A DNA stretch of 62,296 nt from an uncultured Bacteroidales bacterium. Its GTDB lineage: Bacteria > Bacteroidota > Bacteroidia > Bacteroidales > UBA11471. The position numbers and the translations under genes were made by a program. The notes beneath the pieces were generated by a model. The model made no database searches, was not told where the DNA came from, and was given only the letters and a program-made list of their open reading frames with translations. Location: NCBI GenBank assembly GCA_947625885.1, contig CANQQA010000013.1, forward strand, positions 1-62,296, in the 5' to 3' direction. This document shows, in pieces, positions 1 through 7,710 of this stretch (positions within the stretch are counted from its first letter, which is position 1; the number at the start of each line of letters is the position of its first letter).

Positions 1-138
1 GCCGCCGCCCGCAAAGTGCAGCCGGGCGACATCGTCATCATCATGGCATACGCGCTGATGGAGGCGGAAGAGGCGCGAACGTTCAAGCCGGCAATCATCT
101 TTCCCGATACGCAAACCAACCGATTGATACACAAATAA
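1..138 (+). CDS. panD: Aspartate 1-decarboxylase, C-terminal fragment
   Basis: The window opens inside a reading frame that continues from upstream and ends at a TAA at 136-138. The 45 visible residues contain the PanD C-terminal pattern: [17 protein letters not shown], then a short acidic helix and a stretch ending [11 protein letters not shown]. PanD is a pyruvoyl enzyme that makes beta-alanine for pantothenate and coenzyme A synthesis. The self-cleavage site (Gly-Ser) lies upstream of the window, so activity cannot be judged. A hairpin with a T-run follows at 196-220, suggesting the transcript ends before ffh. Confidence 0.85.
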   Translation, partial: AAARKVQPGDIVIIMAYALMEAEEARTFKPAIIFPDTQTNRLIHK

Positions 139-195
139 TATCCTCTCCGGAAATACCGTTTTCCGATGTATGGCAAACGGCATTCCGACTTTTTT

Positions 196-220
196 CCGAA
201 GCACAAGTCTTCGGTTTTTT
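196..220 (+). terminator. Intrinsic terminator after panD
   Basis: CCGAAG (196-201) and CTTCGG (209-214) form a six-base-pair stem around a seven-base loop and are followed directly by six T. It lies between the panD stop and the ffh start. Confidence 0.7.
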
Positions 221-250
221 CGGTTATAAGGAATTTAAGTCGAATAGTAT

Positions 251-1705
251 ATGTTTGAAAATTTAAGCGAGAAACTCGAACGGTCGTTCAAAGTACTGAA
301 AGGCGAAGGACGCATCACCGAAATCAATGTGGCTGAAACACTGAAAGAGGTGCGCAAAGCCTTGCTCGACGCCGATGTCAATTACAAGGTGGCGAAGCAA
401 TTCACCGATACGGTAAAGGAGAAAGCGCTGGGCATGAACGTGCTTACTGCCGTAAAGCCCGGACAGCTTATGGTGAAAATCGTACACGACGAACTCGCCG
501 AACTGATGGGCGGAAAGGCTGCCGACATCGAAACGAACGGTGCTCCCGCCATCATACTCATGGCGGGTCTGCAAGGTTCGGGTAAAACCACATTCTCGGG
601 AAAACTGGCACAGATGCTCCGCAGCAAACGCGCCAAACGTCCGCTCCTCGCGGCTTGCGACGTATATCGTCCTGCGGCTGTCGAACAGCTGCGGGTACTC
701 GGCGAACAGATAGGCGTACCCGTGTATGCCGAACCCGACTGCAAAAATCCGGTGCAAATTGCCGAAAACGCCATAAAGGAGGCACGCCGGCAGAACCTCG
801 ATCTCGTAATCATAGATACCGCCGGTCGTCTTGCCGTCGATGAGGAGATGATGAACGAAATCGAACGGCTGAAAAAAGCGATACGCCCGCAAGAGATTCT
901 GTTCGTGGTCGATGCCATGACGGGACAAGATGCCGTGAATACCGCCAAAGCCTTCAACGACCGGCTCGACTTCACCGGCGTAGTGCTGACCAAACTCGAC
1001 GGCGATACACGCGGCGGTGCGGCACTCTCTATCCGCACGGTGGTGGACAAGCCTATCAAATTCGTGGGTACAGGCGAAAAAATGGAGGCACTCGACGTGT
1101 TTCACCCCGAACGTATGGCAGACCGCATTCTCGGTATGGGCGACATCGTTTCGCTCGTGGAGCGCGCGCAAGAACAATACGACGAAAACGAAGCCCGTCG
1201 CCTGCAAAAGAAAATCGCGAAAAACCAATTCGACTTCAACGACTTCATCGCCCAAATACAGCAGGTGAAGAAAATGGGCAACCTCAAAGATTTGGCGTCG
1301 ATGATTCCGGGCGTGGGAAAAGCTATCAAAGACATCGACATCGACGACGATGCTTTCAAGAGCGTCGAAGCTATCATACAATCCATGACGCCGCACGAGC
1401 GGTCGCACCCCGAAGTGCTCAACAGCAGCCGCCGCCAACGCATCGCCAAAGGCAGCGGCACGTCGATACAGGAGGTGAACCGCCTTATCAAGCAATTCGA
1501 CGACATGCGCAAAATGATGCGCATGATGACGCAAAGCAAAAATCCCGCCCGCATGATGAACCATTCAAACGCAAATAAATATGACTCTTATCGACGGAAA
1601 GGCTGTTGCCGACCAAATAAAACAGGAAATTGCCGAAGAAGTGGCTGCCATACGTGCAGCGGGCGGAAAAATCCCCCACCTCGCCGCCATACTGGTGGGA
1701 CATGA
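251..1705 (+). CDS. ffh: Signal recognition particle protein Ffh, 3' end apparently frameshifted
   Basis: SRP54-type GTPase that binds 4.5S RNA and signal sequences and brings ribosomes to FtsY at the membrane. The order is N domain (about 1-90), G domain with P-loop GLQGSGKTT near residue 107, DTAGR near 189 and TKLDGD near 247, then a methionine-rich M domain to about residue 436, including MRKMMRMM. The frame runs 125 bases into folD and ends in a Cys/Arg/Pro-rich tail unlike any SRP protein. In another frame, codons from 1561 read PFKRK and stop at TAA 1576-1578, just before the folD ATG at 1581. A single missing base near 1559-1562 would give a normal end ...MMNPFKRK. I infer a late indel or a sequencing error; the functional domains are intact either way. 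Confidence 0.93.
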   Translation: MFENLSEKLERSFKVLKGEGRITEINVAETLKEVRKALLDADVNYKVAKQFTDTVKEKALGMNVLTAVKPGQLMVKIVHDELAELMGGKAADIETNGAPAIILMAGLQGSGKTTFSGKLAQMLRSKRAKRPLLAACDVYRPAAVEQLRVLGEQIGVPVYAEPDCKNPVQIAENAIKEARRQNLDLVIIDTAGRLAVDEEMMNEIERLKKAIRPQEILFVVDAMTGQDAVNTAKAFNDRLDFTGVVLTKLDGDTRGGAALSIRTVVDKPIKFVGTGEKMEALDVFHPERMADRILGMGDIVSLVERAQEQYDENEARRLQKKIAKNQFDFNDFIAQIQQVKKMGNLKDLASMIPGVGKAIKDIDIDDDAFKSVEAIIQSMTPHERSHPEVLNSSRRQRIAKGSGTSIQEVNRLIKQFDDMRKMMRMMTQSKNPARMMNHSNANKYDSYRRKGCCRPNKTGNCRRSGCHTCSGRKNPPPRRHTGGT

Positions 1706-2462
1706 CGGAGGCAGCGAAACATACGTCGCCCACAAGGTGAAAGCGTGCGAACAGTGCGGATTCAAATCGACGCTTATCCGCCACGAAAACGATATTACCG
1801 AAGACGAGCTGCTCACCGAAGTGGAGCGTCTGAACAACGACCCCGACATCGACGGCTTCATCGTGCAGCTGCCGCTGCCGAAACATATCTCGGAACAGCG
1901 CATCATCGAGGCTATCGACTACCGGAAAGACGTGGACGGTTTCCACCCCATCAACGTCGGTCGCATGTCGATAGGGCTGCCGTGCTTCGTCTCCGCCACA
2001 CCCGCCGGCATCATGGAGCTGCTCCGCCGTTACGACATCGACACGAAGGGCAAACACTGCGTGGTGCTGGGACGCAGCAACATCGTGGGCAAACCCGTCG
2101 CCACGCTGATGATGCAAAAATCGGAACCCGGCAACGCGACTGTAACGGTGTGCCACAGCGCCTCGAAAAACCTGAAAGAGATGTGCCGGCAAGCCGACAT
2201 CATCATCGCCGCACTCGGACAGCCCGATTTCGTTACCGCCGACATGGTGAAAGAGGGCGCCGTAATCATCGACGTGGGCACGACCCGCGTACCCGATGCC
2301 TCGAAAAAATCAGGATTCCGCCTCAACGGCGACGTGGCTTTCGCCGAAGTGTCGCCGAAGTGCTCTTACATCACGCCCGTACCGGGCGGTGTGGGTCCCA
2401 TGACCATCGTTTCGCTGATGCGGAACACGCTGTTAGCCGGCAAAAAAGCAATTTACAAGTAA
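1581..2462 (+). CDS. folD: Bifunctional methylenetetrahydrofolate dehydrogenase/cyclohydrolase FolD
   Basis: Interconverts 5,10-methylene-THF, 5,10-methenyl-THF and 10-formyl-THF in the cytoplasm, supplying one-carbon units for purines and formyl-Met. The 293-residue length is typical. Visible family signatures are the YVAHKVKAC segment carrying the catalytic Tyr and Lys (YxxxK), the DVDGFHP loop, the Rossmann motif [14 protein letters not shown] and the C-terminal [10 protein letters not shown]. The ATG is three bases after the TAA at 1576-1578 that probably ends ffh, so the two genes look co-transcribed. A strong terminator follows. Confidence 0.96.
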   Translation: MTLIDGKAVADQIKQEIAEEVAAIRAAGGKIPHLAAILVGHDGGSETYVAHKVKACEQCGFKSTLIRHENDITEDELLTEVERLNNDPDIDGFIVQLPLPKHISEQRIIEAIDYRKDVDGFHPINVGRMSIGLPCFVSATPAGIMELLRRYDIDTKGKHCVVLGRSNIVGKPVATLMMQKSEPGNATVTVCHSASKNLKEMCRQADIIIAALGQPDFVTADMVKEGAVIIDVGTTRVPDASKKSGFRLNGDVAFAEVSPKCSYITPVPGGVGPMTIVSLMRNTLLAGKKAIYK

Positions 2463-2486
2463 AACCTCTCTCCTGCTCCATACCGT

Positions 2487-2516
2487 AATCCTCCTCGCAA
2501 AGGAGGATTATTTTTT
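2487..2516 (+). terminator. Intrinsic terminator after folD
   Basis: AATCCTCCT (2487-2495) and AGGAGGATT (2501-2509) form a perfect nine-base-pair stem with a five-base loop, followed by A and six T. Its 3' end overlaps the last codons of the convergent gene at 2508-3179. Confidence 0.85.
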
Positions 2517-3179
2517 GCTGCAATTCGCAGTCGCAGGGCTTTGCAAAAGCAGCCCTCTGATATACTCCTCAATTTCAATTGCCGATATGGTTATTGCCGG
2601 ATCAAGTTGGGCAAAATTTCCGTCTTCTTCGAAATGATTATGGTTGGTGAGCATTGCGAGTATGTGTTTGCTTTTCAGCAGGTGATTGGAATACTCACCG
2701 GCAGCACGCACAAATTTCATAATATCGGAATCTTGCCGGAAGATGCAGTACAAATCATAATAATCACGGAACTTGCTGCGTCGGAGCATTACCTCCATCT
2801 TCATAGCGGCAATAGATTCGATGTCTGCCAAAACAATCCGATTGAGAAACGGTACCGTCGCCTTTACGGGCGACTTGCTCTCGCGGGCATAAAACGATAT
2901 TTTGACACCGGAAACGACAAACTCCACGTGGTTATGTTCCAAAATATCCATCGACTGAATCGCACCGACAGTTTCCAATTGGTTCTTTATTTCATACCAA
3001 TTGACGTCCATCTTCTCTCCCCGATGCGATTGCCAACGCATAAAATCGAGATCTTCGCTTTTGCGATGCTCCAACTGAATGGCAAGAGCCGTTCCGCCAA
3101 CCAAAGTCCAGCCGACAAGACAATCAAGCAAAGAGAGTTTCTCGATAATGACTTCCGTATTTTGGGACAGCCCTTTCAT
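2508..3179 (-). CDS. AbiEii-type nucleotidyltransferase (DUF1814 family)
   Basis: 223 residues from the ATG at 3179. The sequence carries the AbiEii/DUF1814 nucleotidyltransferase signature: LVGGTALAIQLEHRKSEDLDF gives the G-G-T ... S-x-D-L-D-F metal- and nucleotide-binding motif, and IAAMKMEVMLRRSKFRDYYD gives the downstream K...R..D-x-Y-D motif. AbiEii proteins are the toxins of type IV toxin-antitoxin and abortive-infection pairs; some transfer nucleotides to tRNA. A longer frame exists to 3257, but the ATG at 3179 overlaps the stop of the upstream gene by ATGA, which suggests translational coupling, so I chose it. The partner is not a recognisable AbiEi winged-helix repressor, so function as a toxin is inference. 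Confidence 0.82.
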   Translation of the reverse strand: MKGLSQNTEVIIEKLSLLDCLVGWTLVGGTALAIQLEHRKSEDLDFMRWQSHRGEKMDVNWYEIKNQLETVGAIQSMDILEHNHVEFVVSGVKISFYARESKSPVKATVPFLNRIVLADIESIAAMKMEVMLRRSKFRDYYDLYCIFRQDSDIMKFVRAAGEYSNHLLKSKHILAMLTNHNHFEEDGNFAQLDPAITISAIEIEEYIRGLLLQSPATANCSKK

Positions 3180-3502
3180 ACCGTAAGTTTTGACAGATGA
3201 CGGGTATTTATCGCCTTCAAATAGCGGTCGGGACGGCGTATGCCGAAATAGTACCATGCAAAAAATCGGTTAAGCAAGTAATAATAATCATTCTGAATAA
3301 CCATAGATTGCCGCCATACCGCTTTGATTTTTTGCATCGGAAAGATGTCGAACAACAAATCAATGTCGTCGAGGTCGAGTCTTTCGAGCGTCGCCTCGAT
3401 AAGCTGCTCATCGGATATATGCTCGCGAACGGATTTTTTGTCATAAGACCAAAATCCGCCTGATGCAATCAACTTATCGACAATATGTTCCCGAACATTC
3501 AT
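3176..3502 (-). CDS. Small partner of the AbiEii-type protein (DUF6922-like)
   Basis: 108 residues from ATG at 3502 (MNVREHIVDKLIASGG). It is rich in acidic and aromatic residues, with a central DLDDIDLLFDIFPM segment and a C-terminal YYYLLNRFFAWYYFGIRRP motif. It resembles the small proteins placed before AbiEii-type genes in Bacteroidales, but I see no winged helix or catalytic motif. The stop overlaps the downstream start by ATGA, so the two products are probably made in fixed ratio. An in-frame extension upstream to 3550 exists; the shorter start was chosen because a promoter-like TATATTTG lies immediately 5' of it. A role as antitoxin is inferred from position only. Confidence 0.65.
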   Translation of the reverse strand: MNVREHIVDKLIASGGFWSYDKKSVREHISDEQLIEATLERLDLDDIDLLFDIFPMQKIKAVWRQSMVIQNDYYYLLNRFFAWYYFGIRRPDRYLKAINTRHLSKLTV

Positions 3503-3506
3503 ATTG

Positions 3507-3514
3507 CAAATATA
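3507..3514 (-). promoter_or_regulatory. Possible -7 element for the AbiEii pair
   Basis: The minus strand reads TATATTTG here, matching TAnnTTTG. It sits so close to the ATG at 3502 that transcription would begin at or near the start codon, implying a leaderless mRNA. No clear -33 TTTG is seen. Confidence 0.35.
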
Positions 3515-3668
3515 CTGTTTTCTTATTGAAAAACGCATCGTTGCCACCATTTTATATTTTGGAGAAAAATTTTTTCGCCAAATTATTCAAGAATTTTTTT
3601 TGCAGCTACAAAAAATATTACGATATTTGCGTTACGATAAATCCGTAACGGAATTATAGAAATGAAAT

Positions 3669-4790
3669 ATGAAACCGAATAATCCTTTTTTGATTTCAGG
3701 CTATCACAGCCCTGAATTTTTCTGCGACCGTGAGCGCGAGACCGAGACCATTCTTCAAGCACTCCACAACGAACGCAACATTACCCTCATCGCACCCCGC
3801 CGTATGGGGAAAACCGGATTGATTCACCATACTTTCCACCAGCTGAAAGAACAAGCGCCTGACATCGTTACAATTTATATGGATATATATTCCACACAGT
3901 CGATAGGCGACTTTGTGCGTTTGTTTGCCCATACCGTATTGGGAAAATTAGATTCAGCTCCACAAAAAGCCTTGAATCGTATTAGAAAATTTATCCGCAG
4001 CTGTCGTCCCGTATTCACTTTCGACGAATTGACAGGGGCTCCCAAAGTAACAATCGACGTGTCGCCCGCCGAAGAACAGAATACGCTAAAAGAGACATTC
4101 GACTATCTCGCTTCCTCCGAGAAACGCTGCTATATCGCTATCGACGAGTTCCAACAAATTGCCGAATATCCGGAAAAAGGAATCGAGGCACTACTGCGCT
4201 CCTACATTCAATTTTTACCGAATGTTCATTTTATTTTTGCCGGCAGCAAGCAACACGTAATGCAAGAGATGTTTATGTCGTCGAAGAAGCCGTTTTACCA
4301 AAGTACGCAATTGCTTACCCTCAATACGATCGACCGCAAGGAGTATGTCCGTTTTGCAACAGCCCATTTTTCCAAGCAGCACACCCTGCTGCCGCAGGAA
4401 GTTTTCGACGCGATTTACGATAAATTCGAAGGGCATACATGGTATGTGCAAAGCCTTCTCAACCGGCTATACAGCTACAACCGCGACGTGGATATAGAGC
4501 TGGTCGGATATGCCATTGAACAGATTATTTCAGAACAGAGCTACTCTTATGCCGATTTATTAAAAGCATATTCAACGGGACAAGTGCGTCTGCTGAAAGC
4601 AATCGCTTACGAAGGCTGCATCAAAGAGGTAAAGTCCGGAGATTTCTTAAACAGGCATAAACTCCGTGCAAGCAGCGTAAGCGATGCATTGAAAAAATTG
4701 CTCCACAACGAATTGGTCTATCAAACCGACAACGGTTACATAATATACGACCGCTTTATGAACGAATGGCTCCGGCGACAGCCGTTCTAA
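3669..4790 (+). CDS. Orphan AAA-type P-loop ATPase
   Basis: 373 residues. Walker A is APRRMGKTGLIHH (about residues 41-53) and Walker B is CYIAIDEF (about 153-160). A sensor-like NVHFIFAGSK strand follows, then a C-terminal winged-helix-like region with KLLHNELVYQTDNGYIIYDRFMNEWL. This is the architecture of the archaeal-type ATPases of the STAND/AAA_16 neighbourhood that are common and scattered in Bacteroidales genomes; their role is generally unknown. It stands alone between the AbiEii pair and tRNA-His. Codon and base use are more A+T-rich than in the flanking housekeeping genes, consistent with an acquired gene. Confidence 0.75.
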   Translation: MKPNNPFLISGYHSPEFFCDRERETETILQALHNERNITLIAPRRMGKTGLIHHTFHQLKEQAPDIVTIYMDIYSTQSIGDFVRLFAHTVLGKLDSAPQKALNRIRKFIRSCRPVFTFDELTGAPKVTIDVSPAEEQNTLKETFDYLASSEKRCYIAIDEFQQIAEYPEKGIEALLRSYIQFLPNVHFIFAGSKQHVMQEMFMSSKKPFYQSTQLLTLNTIDRKEYVRFATAHFSKQHTLLPQEVFDAIYDKFEGHTWYVQSLLNRLYSYNRDVDIELVGYAIEQIISEQSYSYADLLKAYSTGQVRLLKAIAYEGCIKEVKSGDFLNRHKLRASSVSDALKKLLHNELVYQTDNGYIIYDRFMNEWLRRQPF

Positions 4791-4865
4791 ATTTTAAGAC
4801 AAATTCCTGTCGCATTTCGATTTTGTGCCTTCTGAAAATTTCCGAGAAAATTTTCGGGATAAATA

Positions 4866-4897
4866 TTTGGCTAATCCGAAGAATGCGCTTATCTTTG
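4866..4897 (+). promoter_or_regulatory. Promoter of tRNA-His
   Basis: A -33 TTTGG at 4866-4870 and a -7 TATCTTTG at 4890-4897 are separated by about 20 bases, the classic Bacteroidota sigma-ABfr arrangement. Transcription would start about 25 bases before the tRNA. Confidence 0.75.
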
Positions 4898-4926
4898 CAT
4901 CGCTTTTGTGAAAACAAGGCAACATG

Positions 4927-5003
4927 GTGAATGTAGCTCAGTTGGTTAGAGCGTCGGATTGTGGTCCCGAAGGTCGTGGGTTCAAGCCCCATCTTTCACC
5001 CCA
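4927..5003 (+). tRNA. tRNA-His (anticodon GTG)
   Basis: A cloverleaf can be drawn: acceptor GTGAATG against CTTTCAC with one T-T mismatch, D arm GCTC...GAGC, anticodon arm with loop TTGTGGT (GTG), T arm GTGGG-TTCAAGC-CCCAT. An extra 5' G at 4927 opposite C73 is the histidine identity feature. CCA is present in the DNA at 5001-5003. It has its own promoter and terminator. Confidence 0.93.
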
Positions 5004-5034
5004 GCGCGGTCGGAAATTCCGGTCGCGCTTTTTT
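5003..5034 (+). terminator. Terminator of tRNA-His
   Basis: AGCGCG (5003-5008) pairs with CGCGCT (5024-5029), extended by TCGGAA/TTCCGG inside, followed by six T. Confidence 0.75.
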
Positions 5035-5038
5035 GTGC

Positions 5039-5073
5039 AAAAAAATCCGACGTGTATAAAAGTACTGTCGGAT
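5039..5073 (-). terminator. Terminator of the UDG-like gene
   Basis: On the minus strand ATCCGAC and GTCGGAT (5045-5051 and 5067-5073) form a seven-base-pair stem followed by a run of T. It lies just beyond the stop codon at 5085, back to back with the tRNA-His terminator. Confidence 0.65.
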
Positions 5074-5084
5074 AATTTTTCACC

Positions 5085-5678
5085 TTAAAGAATACCTTCC
5101 TGCCGGAACAGGGAAGCGTAGGCTGCCGCTTTGTCGGACAACGCCAACGGATAGGCGCGCGAAGACGAAGGCATACGGTAAAATCGCATCTGCCTGCCGG
5201 CATGAGCAAACGGGGTGAAACCGCCCACACGGGGCGGCTCCACCTCCATGACATTACAAAAGGTTTCGACGGCTTTTTGTCCGGTGGCGACGACAGCACA
5301 ACATTGCGGCACGCGCTCGAACAGCGCCGGCAGGTCGGTCGGCTCCACCACTTCGAGAAACTTGTCCGACGCATTGTCTTTGAGCCGGCGCACGGCGGTC
5401 GCGGTATCGTAGAGGGCGATGCCCTTCTGCCGCAAAAACGCCTCGATGCGCTCCTGTACGAAGCGGCGGTGCGGCACGTCGGCAAAACGGTCTTTATCGT
5501 CGTGGAACACAAGCCCCATGATGCGCCACATATCGTTCTGCCAATTCGGGTAGAAAAAGTCCATGCACCAACGCTCCCGCTTCGGCGGGAAACTGCCCAG
5601 CATCAGCACGCGGGCATTTTCGGGCAGGAACGGGACGAGCGGGTGGAGCTCCACCGGAACAAGCGACGACGCAGACAT
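5085..5678 (-). CDS. Uracil-DNA-glycosylase-superfamily protein
   Basis: 197 residues. The N-terminal VLMLGSFPPKRERWCMDFFYPN segment matches the superfamily's first motif (GSFPP replacing GxDPY/GINPG), and ALYDTATAVRRLKDNASD corresponds to the substrate-pocket region. The C-terminal RFYRMPSSSRAYP resembles the loop that intercalates DNA, with Pro-Ser-Ser in place of HPS. Members excise uracil or mismatched bases, but the exact substrate cannot be read from sequence. The ATG at 5678 follows the stop of the M13 peptidase gene (5680-5682) by one base, so it is the last gene of the 9,665-to-5,085 operon. Confidence 0.75.
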   Translation of the reverse strand: MSASSLVPVELHPLVPFLPENARVLMLGSFPPKRERWCMDFFYPNWQNDMWRIMGLVFHDDKDRFADVPHRRFVQERIEAFLRQKGIALYDTATAVRRLKDNASDKFLEVVEPTDLPALFERVPQCCAVVATGQKAVETFCNVMEVEPPRVGGFTPFAHAGRQMRFYRMPSSSRAYPLALSDKAAAYASLFRQEGIL

Positions 5679-5679
5679 A

Positions 5680-7710
5680 CTACCAGATAACAACCCGCTC
5701 TTCGGGTGCCATATACATAGGCTGCCCTTCGGTGATGCCGAAGGCGTCGTAGAAAGTCTGAATGTTTTTCAGCGCGGCATCGACACGCCATTTACCCAAT
5801 GAATGGGGGTCGATGCGCGTGCGGCGCAGGATTTCCTCGTCGCGGATATTGCCCGCCCACAAATTGGCATACGCCAAGTAGAAACGCTGTTCGGGCGTAA
5901 AGCCGTCTATCGGCTGCAAGTCCATATCTTTCACCGCATTTTTGAAAGCGGTGTAAGCGACACGCAGACCGCCTTGATCGGCGATGTTTTCGCCCAGCGT
6001 GTAACGACCGTTGGCGTGTACGGTGTCCAACACGACGATGCTGCTGTACTGCTCGGCAAGGCGGTCAGCCCTGCGGGTGAACCGGGCGGCATCTTCGGCA
6101 GTCCACCAATCGCTCAGATTTCCCTCTTTGTCGAACTGGCGACCTTGGTCGTCGAATCCGTGCGTCATTTCATGCCCGATAACCACCCCGATAGCGCCGT
6201 AATTCACGGCATCATCGGCATCGAAGTAGAAGAAGGGCGGCTGCAATATTCCGGCAGGGAAACAGATTTCATTCGTCGAGGGGTCGTAATAGGCATTCAC
6301 CGTTTGGGGGCTCATGTACCAAAGCGACTTATCGACGGGCTTGTCGATGCGGGCGAGCATATAGTCGGTATTAAACTCCGATGCCGCTTTCACATTTTCC
6401 CAATAGCTTTTATCTGCCGATATATTCAGTGCGGAATAGTCTCGCCATTTGTCGGGATAGCCGATTTTTACGGTAATGGCGGAGAGCTTTTCCTGCGCTT
6501 TGGCTTTGGTTTCATCGCTCATCCATTCGAGAGCGGCGATATGTTCGTGCAATGCCGTCTGCAAGTTGGCGACGAGTTTCAACATACGCTCTTTCGCCTC
6601 CGGTGGGAAATATTCGGCGACATAGGCTTCGCCCAACGCCTCGCTCAATACGGCATCGGTCGTACCTAACGAACGTTTCCAGCGGGCGCGCTGCTCCTGC
6701 TGTCCCGAGAGGGTGCGTCCGTAAAAATCGAAACGGGCGGCAGAAAAATCGTCGCTCAAAAAAGACGATGCGCTATTGAGCAGAGAGAACGAGAGATAGT
6801 CTTTGATTTCAGCCGGCGACAGTTCCGTATAGAATTTGTCGAAGCCCTTGAAATACGGGAGCTGGCTTACATCGAGATGTTGCAGACTGTCTGCGCCCAG
6901 TGCCGTAAAATAGGTTTGCCAGTCGAATCCTTTTGCCCACGCGAGAAAATCGGAATAAGGCATACGGTTGTAGTTGGCATACGGGTCGCGCTGTTTTTCG
7001 CGGGAGAAAGAGAGGCGAGCCAGTCCGGTTTCGATTTTCATCACCGAGCAGCGTGCCGAAGCGGCAGCCTCGGGCGTATATCCCGCCAAGGTGAAAAGGG
7101 TTTCGATATATTTTTCGTAGGCTTGGCGGAGAGCCGCATTTTCGGCATCGTCAATGAGATAATAGTCGCGGTCGCCCATGCCTATTCCGCCCTGATAAAT
7201 ACTCAACAGATTCATGGAGCTGTTTTTGGCATCGGCACCGACATAGGTACCGAAGAATGCGCCCGTTCCGGTGCGGTGCAAAGCGGCGACAAGAGCGGCA
7301 AGGTCACTGCGGGTTTCGGCGGCGGCAATCCGTGCAAGGTCGTCTTTCACCGGAGCAGCGCCCTCGCTGTTGAGGCGCACGCTGTCGAGACCCAGATTAT
7401 AGAGGTCGCCTATTTTGCGCGCCGTACTGCCGGCGGGTTGTTCGGTCTCGCTCAACTTCAACACCAGTCCACGCACCTGTTCTTCGCACATTTCGCCCAG
7501 ACGGTCGAACGAACCGTAACGGCTGTATTCGGGTTTCAACGGATTGTTGCGCATCCAGCCGCCGCAGGCGTATTGGTAAAAATCTTCTCCGGGTGCAACG
7601 GAGAAATCGAAATTGGCTTGGTCTATCGGCTTTGTCTTAGCCGGCTTGTCTCCGCACGCGCACAGAGCCATAGCTGTTGCAAATGATAGCATGATGACTG
7701 TCTTTTTCAT
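5680..7710 (-). CDS. pepO: M13-family zinc metallopeptidase (PepO/neprilysin type), lipoprotein
   Basis: 676 residues. A lipoprotein signal with lipobox LCAC, cysteine near residue 19, places it in the cell envelope. The M13 zinc site is VIGHEMTHGFDDQGRQFD (HExxH, about residues 508-512), the third ligand lies in GENIADQGGLRVAY, and the N-terminal domain has the YACGGWMRNNP signature. The C-terminal IDPHSLGKWRVDAALKN and a near-terminal VVIW complete the family pattern. It degrades peptides outside the cytoplasm. The start codon overlaps the stop of the ABC-F gene by ATGA and the UDG-like gene follows within one base. Confidence 0.93.
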   Translation of the reverse strand: MKKTVIMLSFATAMALCACGDKPAKTKPIDQANFDFSVAPGEDFYQYACGGWMRNNPLKPEYSRYGSFDRLGEMCEEQVRGLVLKLSETEQPAGSTARKIGDLYNLGLDSVRLNSEGAAPVKDDLARIAAAETRSDLAALVAALHRTGTGAFFGTYVGADAKNSSMNLLSIYQGGIGMGDRDYYLIDDAENAALRQAYEKYIETLFTLAGYTPEAAASARCSVMKIETGLARLSFSREKQRDPYANYNRMPYSDFLAWAKGFDWQTYFTALGADSLQHLDVSQLPYFKGFDKFYTELSPAEIKDYLSFSLLNSASSFLSDDFSAARFDFYGRTLSGQQEQRARWKRSLGTTDAVLSEALGEAYVAEYFPPEAKERMLKLVANLQTALHEHIAALEWMSDETKAKAQEKLSAITVKIGYPDKWRDYSALNISADKSYWENVKAASEFNTDYMLARIDKPVDKSLWYMSPQTVNAYYDPSTNEICFPAGILQPPFFYFDADDAVNYGAIGVVIGHEMTHGFDDQGRQFDKEGNLSDWWTAEDAARFTRRADRLAEQYSSIVVLDTVHANGRYTLGENIADQGGLRVAYTAFKNAVKDMDLQPIDGFTPEQRFYLAYANLWAGNIRDEEILRRTRIDPHSLGKWRVDAALKNIQTFYDAFGITEGQPMYMAPEERVVIW

